A DNA stretch of 6,736 bases from Kiloniellales bacterium. GTDB lineage: Bacteria; Pseudomonadota; Alphaproteobacteria; Kiloniellales; JAKSBE01. This document shows positions 1-6,731 of the stretch, piece after piece. The first letter of the stretch is position 1, and each line of letters begins with the position of its first letter. The position numbers were made by a program, and so were the translations under genes. Below the pieces are notes generated by a model. It did not search any database and was not told the DNA's origin. It saw nothing but the letters and a program-made list of their open reading frames with translations. Location: NCBI GenBank assembly GCA_030067055.1, contig JASJAL010000378.1, positions 1 through 6,736 on the forward strand, given 5' to 3'.

Positions 1-672
1 CGGCAGGAAGCTGAGCTCCGCCGCGGTCAAGCCGAACTCCTCGGCGAGCTGGGGTGCGGCATCGCCCATCTCCTCGGAAACCCGCTGCAGGGTCGCATCC
101 AAGCTCAGGCCGGCCTCGGCGCAGATCACCATGAGATCGAGCGCGTCCGGCAGGGATTTGCGGATCAGATCCCAGCGCTTCTGGATGACGTTCTTGACGT
201 AGATCTCGGGGGCGTAGGTCCCGAAGATCGTGAGGCCGAGGACCGCGAGCAGCTTCTGGATGTTGTCGAGGTTGTAGAGCTCCAGGACGTAGAGCACGAA
301 CAGGGAAACACCGCCGAAGACGAAGGGCAGGGCCAGCTTCGCAAACAGGAAGCGAACGACGGCATCCTTCGATCGCCAGCCGGCCTGCGACAGCCGGCGA
401 GAGAGCTTGTCGCCCTGTGCGCTTCGGAGCAGCTTCAGCCGGTCCACGACCTGACGCATCACCGTCGTCGCCTGCAGCTTCTGGCGCCGCCGCGGCGTCA
501 CCATGATGCCTTCCTTGAGATGCAGGCGGCGATCGGCCATTTCCTTCATGCGCCGTTGCGAAGGATCGCGAACGACCAGCGCCGACCAAACCGCGATCGT
601 CATCACCAGGGCCGACAGGCCGGCCATGGCGATGACAATTTCTTCCGATCCTATGTTGTCGAAGGGGTTCAT
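1..672 (-). CDS. tadC: TadC, Tad pilus inner-membrane platform protein (5' part only; cut by window edge)
   Basis: The frame is open from ATG at 672 to base 1 with no stop, giving the first 224 residues; the family is usually about 310-330 residues, so roughly the last third lies outside. TadC is a polytopic inner-membrane protein that pairs with TadB as the platform on which CpaF acts to assemble Flp pilin. A hydrophobic segment lies at residues 12-34, a basic cytoplasmic stretch at about 35-105, and two more membrane segments at about 106-130 and 138-157. The T2SSF (GspF-like) domain starts near residue 170, with the TadC hallmark SLPDALDLMVICAEAGLSLD at 173-192. The start overlaps the tadB stop (ATGA), and only a weak purine stretch lies upstream, so translation probably depends on coupling to tadB. 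The reading frame, the TadB neighbour and the hallmark make the identity secure; the C-terminal half is unseen. Confidence 0.95.
   Translation of the reverse strand, partial: MNPFDNIGSEEIVIAMAGLSALVMTIAVWSALVVRDPSQRRMKEMADRRLHLKEGIMVTPRRRQKLQATTVMRQVVDRLKLLRSAQGDKLSRRLSQAGWRSKDAVVRFLFAKLALPFVFGGVSLFVLYVLELYNLDNIQKLLAVLGLTIFGTYAPEIYVKNVIQKRWDLIRKSLPDALDLMVICAEAGLSLDATLQRVSEEMGDAAPQLAEEFGLTAAELSFLP
669..672 (-). other. tadB stop / tadC start overlap (ATGA)
   Basis: The tadC ATG (672-670) overlaps the tadB TGA (671-669). No strong Shine-Dalgarno sequence precedes it, so tadC translation probably relies on ribosomes finishing tadB, which would help make the two platform subunits in balance. Confidence 0.85.
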
Positions 673-1661
673 ATCTCGAACTTCACCATCTTGATCATGA
701 CGCTGATGCCGACCACAAAGGAGCAGAGGCCAATTCCCAACAGCATGTGCCCACGCGGATCGATGAAGAGCTTCATGATGTAGTTGGGGTTCACGAGGTA
801 GATCATGCCGCCCATCACGAAGGGAAGAACGCCGATGATCATCGCGCTCGCCTTGGCCTCCGACGACAGCGCCTTGATCTTCAGCTTCAGCTGCCGCCGG
901 CCACGAAGAACATCGCCCAGGTTGTTGAGGGTTTCGGCGAGGTTACCGCCGGTCTCCGCCTGAACGGCGAGGCTGATCGTGAAGAACTTGAACTCTTGGA
1001 GGTCCAGCCTGTTCGCCGCCTCCCACATGGCCTCTTCCATGGTTCGGCCGAACTTGACCGCATCGGTGATGATTCGGAATTCTTCGCCGACAGGGTCCTG
1101 AATCTCGGTGCCGACGTTGGTGATCGACTCGGAGACCGGCAGGCCGGACTTGATGCCTCGGACCATGAGTTCGATGGCATCGGGAAAGAAGTCCAGGAAC
1201 TTGGTCTGCCGCCGCTTGACCAGGTAGCCGACAAAGAAGTGCGGAAGGGCGATGCCGGCGCCCATGCCGATCAGAACGTTGGCCGGAAGCGGGGTGAGGC
1301 CGGCCAGCTCCGCAACTCCGAAGAAGATCCCGCCGATTACCGCGGATATCACCAGGTAGGTCGCCAGCGAGATCTTCAGGGCAGCACGTTTTAGGCGCTG
1401 GCGAAGCATTTCCGGGTTCGGCAGGAGGTTACGGATGATCTGGTCGAGCGCGGCGATGTCACTGTAGGAAGTCGAGAGCCGGACGTTTACAGCGCCGTCC
1501 TTGCCCTTGTCGCCGGAGGCTTCGATGTTGCCTTTCGCCCGCTCCAGGCGCCGCAGATAGTTCTTGTCGACGCCGGTAAAGGCCGCAAACAGCAGCAGCC
1601 CGACCGCGGCTCCGATCATCATGAAGAGCATCAGCTCTTGTTGGCCTATTGAGTCGAACAT
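669..1661 (-). CDS. tadB: TadB, Tad pilus inner-membrane platform protein
   Basis: This is a complete 330-residue protein, a normal TadB length. It forms, with TadC, the cytoplasmic-membrane platform of the Tad machine and is related to GspF/PilC. Membrane segments are visible at about 10-29, 97-117, 123-146, 273-291 and 305-323. The T2SSF domain runs from about 155 to 285 and opens with FLDFFPDAIELMVRGIKSGL (155-174), followed by the conserved QAETGGNLAETL at 234-245. A basic, charged cytoplasmic loop at 31-60 separates the first membrane segment from the rest. The ATG at 1661 follows the cpaF stop by 11 bases. An AAGG lies only 3 bases before it, which is close for a Shine-Dalgarno site, so coupling to cpaF translation is likely. 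The next in-frame ATGs (residues 11 and 14) would remove part of the first membrane segment. The stop overlaps the tadC start. Confidence 0.96.
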   Translation of the reverse strand: MFDSIGQQELMLFMMIGAAVGLLLFAAFTGVDKNYLRRLERAKGNIEASGDKGKDGAVNVRLSTSYSDIAALDQIIRNLLPNPEMLRQRLKRAALKISLATYLVISAVIGGIFFGVAELAGLTPLPANVLIGMGAGIALPHFFVGYLVKRRQTKFLDFFPDAIELMVRGIKSGLPVSESITNVGTEIQDPVGEEFRIITDAVKFGRTMEEAMWEAANRLDLQEFKFFTISLAVQAETGGNLAETLNNLGDVLRGRRQLKLKIKALSSEAKASAMIIGVLPFVMGGMIYLVNPNYIMKLFIDPRGHMLLGIGLCSFVVGISVMIKMVKFEI

Positions 1662-1672
1662 AAACCTTGCCC

Positions 1673-3301
1673 CTAGATGGCTTCCAGCAGGACCTTGTCG
1701 AGTCCGAAGTAGGCCGCCTTGCTGGTGAAGTGCGGACGCAGCCCGGTCGACTTGAAGACACCCGTGATCTGGCCTTGGGTATCCTGGCCCTCGAACTTGA
1801 AGTTGAAGAGTTCCTGCGTGGTGATGACGTCGCCTTCCATGCCGACGACCTCGGCGATGCTGGTGACCCGGCGAACGCCGTCGCGCATCCGGCTGATCTG
1901 GACGATCAGGTCGAGTGCCGCCGCGATCTGGGTGCGCACGGCCTTACTCGGAAGATTGATGCCGGCCATGCCGACCATGTTCTCCAGACGGGTCAGCGCC
2001 TCGCGCGGTCGGTTGGCGTGAACCGTGCCGAGCGACCCGTCATGGCCGGTGTTCATGGCCTGAAGCATGTCGACGGCCTCGGCGCTACGCACCTCACCGA
2101 GGATAATCCGGTCCGGGCGCATACGCAGAGAGTTCTTCACAAGGTCTCGCATCGTGACTTCGCCTTCGCCCTCCAGGTTGGCCGGGCGTGTTTCCAGCCG
2201 GACCACGTGGGGCTGCTGCAGCTGCAACTCGGCGGCGTCCTCGATGGTGACGATGCGCTCGCCCTGGTCGATCATCTGCGACAGAGCGTTCAGCAGGGTG
2301 GTCTTACCGGAGCCGGTACCGCCAGAGATCAGGATGTTGAGGCGGCTACGGGCGGCAACCTTCAGGACCGCGCACATCTTTTCCGAGATGTTGCCTTGCT
2401 GGGCCATGATGTCGAGCGTGATGCCCTTCTTGGCGAACTTACGAATTGAGATCGAAGCGCCGTCGATCGCCAGCGGTGGGATGATGATGTTGACACGACT
2501 GCCGTCCAGCAGACGGGCGTCGACCATTGGCGTCGATTCGTCGACGCGCCGGCCGATCTGGGAGACGATGCGGCGCGAAACGTTCAGAAGGTGCTCGTTG
2601 TTGCGGAACACAACGTCGGTCATCTCGAGCTTGCCGCCCCGCTCCACGTAGGTCTGCTTGGGGCCGTTGACCATGATGTCGGTCACCAGCTCATCGGCGA
2701 GCAGGGGCTCGAGCGGGCCGAGGCCCAGCATGTCGTCGAGCAGCAGCTCGACCAGCTGTTCCTGCTCAACGGCGTTGAGCCGCATCCGCTCTTCGTCGAG
2801 CACCTCCTTGAGGATGTCGCCGATCTGCATGCCCAGCTCGTCTCTGGGCAGCTTGGTGGCCGCGGTGACGTCGATCCGCTCCAGGACGATCGGCTGTATC
2901 TTCTCACGGGCCTTTTCGACGGTCGGCAGCGGCGTGGTCGTCTTCTTCTTGGCCGTGTAGACCTCGGGCTTCTCATCGCCACCTCCGCCGGGCGACAATG
3001 GCCCGGCGCCGGAGGGGCCCGTCTGGAGCAGCCAGCTGATCAGCTCCGTGACGACCAGCCTGCGGGTCAGGAGGTCGACGTGTTCTTCGCCCTGATCCAG
3101 CGTCGCGGTCACGATCTCGCCCATGCGGATCGCCAGCTGCGGCCGCGGCAGCTTGCTGACGTCGTCGTCGGCGAAGGCCTCGAGAACGACGGGCTTGAGC
3201 CGTTCGAGGTGGGGCGACAGGTCCGCGCCCTGGTCTCCGCCGCCCTGTCCCTGGGGCCTCTGTGGCTGTCCCGCGCCGTTGGTCCGTGGAGTTGCAGTCA
3301 T
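1673..3301 (-). CDS. cpaF: CpaF/TadA, Tad pilus assembly ATPase with a duplicated N-terminal segment
   Basis: This is the cytoplasmic hexameric ATPase of the PilT/VirB11 superfamily that powers Flp pilus assembly (CpaF is reported to act in both extension and retraction). All core motifs are present: Walker A GGTGSGKT at 327-334 (K333), Asp box IEDAAEL at 353-359, Walker B-type RIILGEVR at 398-405 (E403), and His box GHDGSLGTVHAN at 419-430 (H428). The N-terminal nucleotide-binding-associated domain covers about 190-310. At 542 residues it is longer than many CpaF proteins. The excess is at the N terminus: a Gly/Gln/Pro-rich leader (1-30), a helical segment (31-96), a Gly/Pro/Lys linker (97-130) and a second copy of the helical segment (131-196). 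The ATG at 3301 is supported by AAGG 7 bases upstream and by an in-frame TAA 12 bases upstream; the next in-frame Met is residue 60. No catalytic residue is missing. Confidence 0.97.
   Translation of the reverse strand: MTATPRTNGAGQPQRPQGQGGGDQGADLSPHLERLKPVVLEAFADDDVSKLPRPQLAIRMGEIVTATLDQGEEHVDLLTRRLVVTELISWLLQTGPSGAGPLSPGGGGDEKPEVYTAKKKTTTPLPTVEKAREKIQPIVLERIDVTAATKLPRDELGMQIGDILKEVLDEERMRLNAVEQEQLVELLLDDMLGLGPLEPLLADELVTDIMVNGPKQTYVERGGKLEMTDVVFRNNEHLLNVSRRIVSQIGRRVDESTPMVDARLLDGSRVNIIIPPLAIDGASISIRKFAKKGITLDIMAQQGNISEKMCAVLKVAARSRLNILISGGTGSGKTTLLNALSQMIDQGERIVTIEDAAELQLQQPHVVRLETRPANLEGEGEVTMRDLVKNSLRMRPDRIILGEVRSAEAVDMLQAMNTGHDGSLGTVHANRPREALTRLENMVGMAGINLPSKAVRTQIAAALDLIVQISRMRDGVRRVTSIAEVVGMEGDVITTQELFNFKFEGQDTQGQITGVFKSTGLRPHFTSKAAYFGLDKVLLEAI
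2714..2911 (-). repeat. N-terminal segment of CpaF, copy B of an internal protein duplication
   Basis: Residues 131-196 of CpaF start AREKIQPIVL and run into LGLGPLEPLL, which joins directly to the conserved ATPase N-terminal domain. By position this copy corresponds to the single helical segment normal in CpaF proteins, so copy A (residues 31-96) is the probable extra. The two are separated by a Gly/Pro/Lys-rich linker of 34 residues (97-130). Confidence 0.8.
3014..3211 (-). repeat. N-terminal segment of CpaF, copy A of an internal protein duplication
   Basis: Residues 31-96 of CpaF align without gaps to residues 131-196 at an offset of exactly 100. By hand count 19 of 66 positions are identical, and most of the rest of the first half is conservative. 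Landmarks shared by both copies are P37/P137, VL at 39-40/139-140, KLPR at 50-53/150-153, G61/G161, LD at 68-69/168-169 and GP at 95-96/195-196. Copy A starts HLERLKPVVL. The DNA of the two copies is clearly diverged, so this is an old duplication and not a recent tandem repeat. Confidence 0.8.
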
Positions 3302-3335
3302 TTTGCAGCCTTACCTAGCTCTCGTTGAACCGGCC
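3302..3335 (-). promoter_or_regulatory. cpaE-cpaF spacer carrying the cpaF ribosome binding site
   Basis: This 34-base spacer is the longest non-coding stretch in the window. It holds AGGTAAGG at 3316-3309, whose AAGG lies 7 bases before the cpaF ATG, and an in-frame TAA that excludes a longer CpaF. No hairpin long enough for a terminator is visible, so cpaF is probably read from the same transcript. Confidence 0.7.
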
Positions 3336-4616
3336 TTACTTGGGCTTCTTCTTGAACAGACTGAACGACATCTTCTTCTTGGGGCCAGCCGGGGCCTTAC
3401 CCTTGCCTTTGCCCTTGGCAGGGGTCTTGGGCTCCTCCTCGGTGCCGAGCTTGTCGGCGACCTGCCGGATCAGCTTGACCGCCTTGCTGGACTTGGCCGA
3501 GACCACCAACGGCTTGCCGCTGTTTGCGGCCTTGGTGAAGGCCTTCGAGTCCTCGGGCATCAAGAAGTCGACCTTGCGTCCCAGCGCCTTCTGGAACTCG
3601 GCCTTCTTGACCGCTTCGTGCGAACCGCCGGAGCGATTTGCGATCACGGTCACCGGAACGTTGGGCGCAGCCTCGTCGACCGAGCTCAGGATCCGGATTG
3701 AGTCCCTCAGTCCGGCCAAGGTGAGCTCGGTCACCAGGATCACGTCGGTCGCCTGCTGCAGCACCCGCTCGCGCACGGCGAAAGCGGGCCTGGGCAGGTC
3801 GATGACGACGCATTCGTTGCCCCGGCTGAGCGCCTCGAAGAGCACGTCGATGGCGGAGGGGTCGAAGTTCGTCTCCAGCCGCAGGGTCTCCTCGGTCGCC
3901 AGCACGCTGAGGTGCTCGCTGACCTTGGCCATGGCACTGGAGATGAACAGGCTGTCGATCCGCGCCGGCGTTTCCAGCGCCTCGCGCAGGCCGCGGGTCG
4001 GCTCCAGATCCAGAGCCAGCGCCACGGTCCCGAACTCGAGATCGAGATCGAGCAGCACCGTCTTCTTCTTCCGCTCTTCGCCGAAGATCCAGGCCAGGCT
4101 GACCGCGACCGTACTGGCGCCCACGCCGCCGCGCGAACCGATTACGGCGATGCGCTTGGTTTCCTGCGCATCGGCCTGGCTCGCTTCCTGGACCGGCTGC
4201 GCGGACTGCTGCGCCCGCGTGATCGCCGCCGTCAGGGCTTTCTCGGTCACCGGCTTCACCAGGTAGTCGGAGACGCCGGCCCCGATCAGCTCGCGATAGA
4301 GGCTGACGTCGTTGACCGTGCCGATGCCGATCAGCTTGGTCTCGTCAGTGAATGCGGTGGTCAGCGAGAGCATCGCCGCCAGAGGGGCATTCGATTCCCC
4401 CAGGTCGACGATCATGATCCGCGGAGGGGTCATCACCTCCATCAGATACTGCAGGGACTCCTTGGTGCCGCCGTCGAGCACCAGAGGCGTGGTGAACATG
4501 TCCCCAAGCACGCCCGCGACCACGTTGTGCGTCTGTCCATCGTTGACGAAGGCAACGCAGTCCGCATTCACGCTGCTTGCCGTCTCAGGCAAGCTGGTTT
4601 GTTCCGCGATGCTCAT
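3336..4616 (-). CDS. cpaE: CpaE/TadZ, Tad pilus localisation protein (receiver-like domain plus MinD-like ATPase)
   Basis: This is a complete 426-residue protein. TadZ/CpaE proteins are MinD/ParA-like and place the Tad machine at its site in the cell. Residues about 20-135 form a receiver-like domain: D26 after the first strand, D71 at the phosphoacceptor position (IMIVDLGES), T100 after the fourth strand and K121-P122 (DYLVKPV). A Gln/Ala-rich linker (136-152) leads to the MinD-like domain (154-390). Its P-loop GSRGGVGAST (160-169) has R162 and A167 where MinD has its two lysines; Walker A' LLDLDLEFG (188-196, D190 and D192) and Walker B CVVIDLP (269-275, D273) are kept. Residues 397-426 are a lysine-rich tail. 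The ATG overlaps the cpaD stop (ATGA), with AGAGGA 10 bases upstream, inside cpaD. Identity is secure from domain order and context. Confidence 0.95.
   Translation of the reverse strand: MSIAEQTSLPETASSVNADCVAFVNDGQTHNVVAGVLGDMFTTPLVLDGGTKESLQYLMEVMTPPRIMIVDLGESNAPLAAMLSLTTAFTDETKLIGIGTVNDVSLYRELIGAGVSDYLVKPVTEKALTAAITRAQQSAQPVQEASQADAQETKRIAVIGSRGGVGASTVAVSLAWIFGEERKKKTVLLDLDLEFGTVALALDLEPTRGLREALETPARIDSLFISSAMAKVSEHLSVLATEETLRLETNFDPSAIDVLFEALSRGNECVVIDLPRPAFAVRERVLQQATDVILVTELTLAGLRDSIRILSSVDEAAPNVPVTVIANRSGGSHEAVKKAEFQKALGRKVDFLMPEDSKAFTKAANSGKPLVVSAKSSKAVKLIRQVADKLGTEEEPKTPAKGKGKGKAPAGPKKKMSFSLFKKKPK
4613..4616 (-). other. cpaD stop / cpaE start overlap (ATGA)
   Basis: The cpaE ATG (4616-4614) shares bases with the cpaD TGA (4615-4613). 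An AGAGGA at 4632-4627 lies 10 bases upstream within cpaD. The arrangement is typical of translational coupling. Confidence 0.85.
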
Positions 4617-5293
4617 AGGTCGCTCGTCCTCTCTCTTTGGATCTTCTTGACCTTGTCCTTGCGATAGCGCTCGATCGAGGTCGCACCCTTGGTGCCGTCT
4701 GCCGGGCTGATGCCCCGGCCCTCGATGAGATCTTCCGGATAGGCCACCATGGCGCCGAGGTTCTGGGCCGTCGAACAGCCGACCCGGAACTCGGGTCGCA
4801 CGCCGGGAATGATCGGCTCTTCGGTCCCGCAGTCCGGCTCCATCACGACGGCCCGACGGACTACGATGCCGATGCTGCCCGGCGCGATCAGTGGATCGCC
4901 GGCGTCATCCTCGACCTTCAGACCGAGGATCGTGAGCTCTCCACGAATCGCATCCAGGCGAGCGAGATCGGTCGGGTCGATCGTTCCGTCGCTGGCACGC
5001 GGAGCCGAAATGAGGACATCGTCCGTGGCGGTCACCTTGGATTCCTTCAGGAAGGCTGCCAGCCGCTGGCGTTCGACCCGGTCCAACTCCATGGAGTCGC
5101 TGCCGAAGGCAACGCGATGTTGGAGCCGGACCCATTCCGCCTGGGCCGGGGCATCCCACTCCGTGGGGGTCCACGACGCCAGAGGGATGAGCCCTTCGTT
5201 GATGCCGCCGTCGAATGCGCCACAGGCGGTCATCGGGAGCAGCGCCAAGACCGGCAGCAGCTTGCGAGTGAGAAAACGTTGCTTGATCGTCAT
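4613..5293 (-). CDS. cpaD: CpaD, Tad pilus outer-membrane lipoprotein
   Basis: This complete 226-residue protein belongs to the CpaD family, a lipoprotein found with the CpaC secretin in alphaproteobacterial Tad systems and thought to assist the secretin at the outer membrane. A signal peptide of about 23 residues with a basic start (KQRFLTRK) and a hydrophobic core ends in MTAC, giving lipidated Cys24. Met at the -3 position is less usual than Leu, but Gly25 at +2 is compatible with outer-membrane sorting. The family hallmark sits near the C terminus: C155, then PEFRVGCSTAQNLGAMVA (167-184, C173) and PEDLIEGR (186-193). Segment 58-85 has the QHRVAF...L...ER..L..FL pattern typical of the family. 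GGAG 6 bases before the ATG lies in the end of cpaC, 3 bases away. The last residues are strongly charged. Confidence 0.93.
   Translation of the reverse strand: MTIKQRFLTRKLLPVLALLPMTACGAFDGGINEGLIPLASWTPTEWDAPAQAEWVRLQHRVAFGSDSMELDRVERQRLAAFLKESKVTATDDVLISAPRASDGTIDPTDLARLDAIRGELTILGLKVEDDAGDPLIAPGSIGIVVRRAVVMEPDCGTEEPIIPGVRPEFRVGCSTAQNLGAMVAYPEDLIEGRGISPADGTKGATSIERYRKDKVKKIQRERTSDL
5222..5293 (-). other. Lipoprotein signal peptide of CpaD
   Basis: Residues 1-24 have basic residues at positions 4, 6, 10 and 11, a hydrophobic core LLPVLALLP (12-20) and the lipobox MTAC (21-24). Lipidation would fall on Cys24. The motif fits with Met at -3 being the one unusual residue. Confidence 0.75.
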
Positions 5294-5296
5294 GGC

Positions 5297-6724
5297 CTAC
5301 TCCACGATGAAGCCGGCGGCGTTCGCCGGGCGCCCGGCGACCCCAACGGAGGGCCGCAAGGGAACGGTCTTGCGCGCCACCGGGACGGCAACTTCGCTGC
5401 CTCGCGCCGGCTGGCGGTAGCGGGTGTAGCGATCCATCGGCGTCGCCAGCGGCGTGTTGCTAGGCGTGACGAGGTATGGGGTGACGATGATCGCCAACTC
5501 GGTCTCGTCCCGCTGGAAGCGCTTGCTGCTGAAAAGCGCGCCGAGGATCGGGATGTCGGCGAGGCCCGGAGTCTTGTCGAGCGTGTAGCTCGAGTTCTGG
5601 AACTGCATGCCCGCGATTGCGAAGCTCTGACCCGAACCCAGCTCGACCGTGGTCTCCGCGCGCCGCACGAAGAGGGCGCGGACGACGAAGTTTCCGATCG
5701 TGACTTCGCCTTCGGTCGACAGCTCACTGATTTCCGGACGGACCAAGAGGCTGATCCTCCGGTCGTCGAGCACCGTCGGGGTGAATGCCAGGCTGACACC
5801 GAACTCCTTGAACTCGATGGTAATCGTGTCGTCGGTGGTGATGGCGATCGGAAACTCGCCGCCGGCCAGGAAGCTGGCCGTTTCGCCCGAGACGGCGGTC
5901 AGGTTCGGCTCGGCCAGGATTGTCACCAAGCCGTCCTCGGACAGGACATCGATCACGCCGTTGATGTCGAAGTCGCCGATGTGATCACCGCCGTAGATGG
6001 AGTCAACCTCGGTGCCCGTGCGGGTGATGAAGTTGTTGTCACCCGACAGGGGCGGGCTCAGTGATGCCGTGCCGGCCGCGGTGCTGAGGAGCACCGGATT
6101 TCCGGTCGCCACGCCCAGCAGGAACTTGCCGTCATAGAAGTTCTCCCAGCTCAGGCTCAGCTGTTCCAGGAGGTTCTTGGTCACCTCGGCGACCCTTACC
6201 CGGATCGAAACCTGATTGGGCATGGTCACGCGAATTCGGTTCACGACCTTCTCTTTTTCGCCTGCCAGGAAGCGTTCAGCCAGCAGCTTGGCATCTTCGG
6301 ACTGCCGTTCGGTTTCGACCTCCCCTCGAAGCACGATGCCGCCGTTGACCGAGGCGACCTGAATCTGGCCGTCGGGCATGATTCGATTCAGCTCTTCGCG
6401 GAGACGGCCGAGGTTGTGGCCGACGGTGATTTCCCGCTTGACCATGATCCTCTCGTTGGCGTCGATCGCGTAGAACGTCGTGCCTCCGGGCTTCTTGCCA
6501 AAGACGTAGATGATCCGCGGCGACATGACCGTGACATCTGCGACCTTCGGGTTGCCGATGAAGACATTCTGCGCGGGCCGGGGCAGGCGGATGACCTGGC
6601 CCTCGTCGAGTTCCAGTTCCATGCGCTCGCTTTGCGCGGCCGTGGGTTCGGACCAGAGCGCAGCTGCCAAGACCGCAAGGCCGGCGAGCAAGGCTCTGGT
6701 TTTGGTGTTGGTGATCGTGATCAT
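5297..6724 (-). CDS. cpaC: CpaC/RcpA, Tad pilus outer-membrane secretin
   Basis: This complete 475-residue protein forms the multimeric outer-membrane pore for the Flp pilus. A signal peptide (1-30, core ALLAGLAVLAAALW, cleavage predicted after PTAA before Gln31) has no lipobox. The pilus-secretin N-terminal domain covers about 33-102, with QVIRLPRPAQNVFIGNPKVA at 43-62. A BON-like domain follows at about 104-167 (NGGIVLRGEV at 127-136). The secretin domain spans about 170-420: VLSEDGLVTILAEPNLTAVS at 260-279, FLAGGEFPI at 285-293, and the secretin signature from KTPGLADIPILGALF (384-398) to ELAIIVTPYLV (409-419). A Pro/Arg-rich tail of about 55 residues follows. The start is fixed by GGAGG 7 bases upstream. 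It is the first gene in the window, and cpaD follows after 3 bases. Length and domains are normal for the family. Confidence 0.97.
   Translation of the reverse strand: MITITNTKTRALLAGLAVLAAALWSEPTAAQSERMELELDEGQVIRLPRPAQNVFIGNPKVADVTVMSPRIIYVFGKKPGGTTFYAIDANERIMVKREITVGHNLGRLREELNRIMPDGQIQVASVNGGIVLRGEVETERQSEDAKLLAERFLAGEKEKVVNRIRVTMPNQVSIRVRVAEVTKNLLEQLSLSWENFYDGKFLLGVATGNPVLLSTAAGTASLSPPLSGDNNFITRTGTEVDSIYGGDHIGDFDINGVIDVLSEDGLVTILAEPNLTAVSGETASFLAGGEFPIAITTDDTITIEFKEFGVSLAFTPTVLDDRRISLLVRPEISELSTEGEVTIGNFVVRALFVRRAETTVELGSGQSFAIAGMQFQNSSYTLDKTPGLADIPILGALFSSKRFQRDETELAIIVTPYLVTPSNTPLATPMDRYTRYRQPARGSEVAVPVARKTVPLRPSVGVAGRPANAAGFIVE
5300..5303 (-). promoter_or_regulatory. Ribosome binding site of cpaD, inside the last codons of cpaC
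   Basis: GGAG lies 6 bases before the cpaD ATG and is formed by the last sense codons of cpaC (GTG GAG) just before its TAG stop. This supports the cpaD start and suggests coupled translation. Confidence 0.7.
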
Positions 6725-6731
6725 TCGGGCG

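Noticed and set aside
1..672. tadC considered as a truncated or broken gene
   Set aside because: The frame is open to the very first base, so the missing third is simply outside the window.
1459..1761. A 100-codon minus-strand frame spanning the cpaF-tadB junction
   Set aside because: It is an out-of-frame shadow of the two genes with no own ribosome site or domain; it does not indicate a frameshift, as both genes are intact.
1667..2449. A 260-codon plus-strand frame opposite cpaF
   Set aside because: The translation is rich in His, Asp and Leu with no family pattern, and it lies opposite the conserved ATPase core.
3302..3335. Possible terminator or internal promoter between cpaE and cpaF
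   Set aside because: The 34 bases hold no stable hairpin with a T-run and no convincing -35/-10 pair; a Shine-Dalgarno site and stop codon explain them.
3325..4266. A 313-codon plus-strand frame opposite cpaE
   Set aside because: The Ser/Arg/Thr-rich translation has no domain pattern and is explained by the codon bias of cpaE on the other strand.
4637..6064. A 475-codon open frame on the plus strand, antisense to cpaD and cpaC
   Set aside because: It is rich in Arg, Asp, Gly and His with no recognisable domain, and lies opposite two well-supported genes. Long antisense frames are common in GC-rich coding DNA.
6000..6105. Low-complexity Ser/Gly/Asn-rich segment of CpaC (residues about 207-241) as a possible insertion
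   Set aside because: Secretins of Tad systems commonly vary in this part of the protein, total length is normal, and the frame and domain boundaries on both sides are intact.
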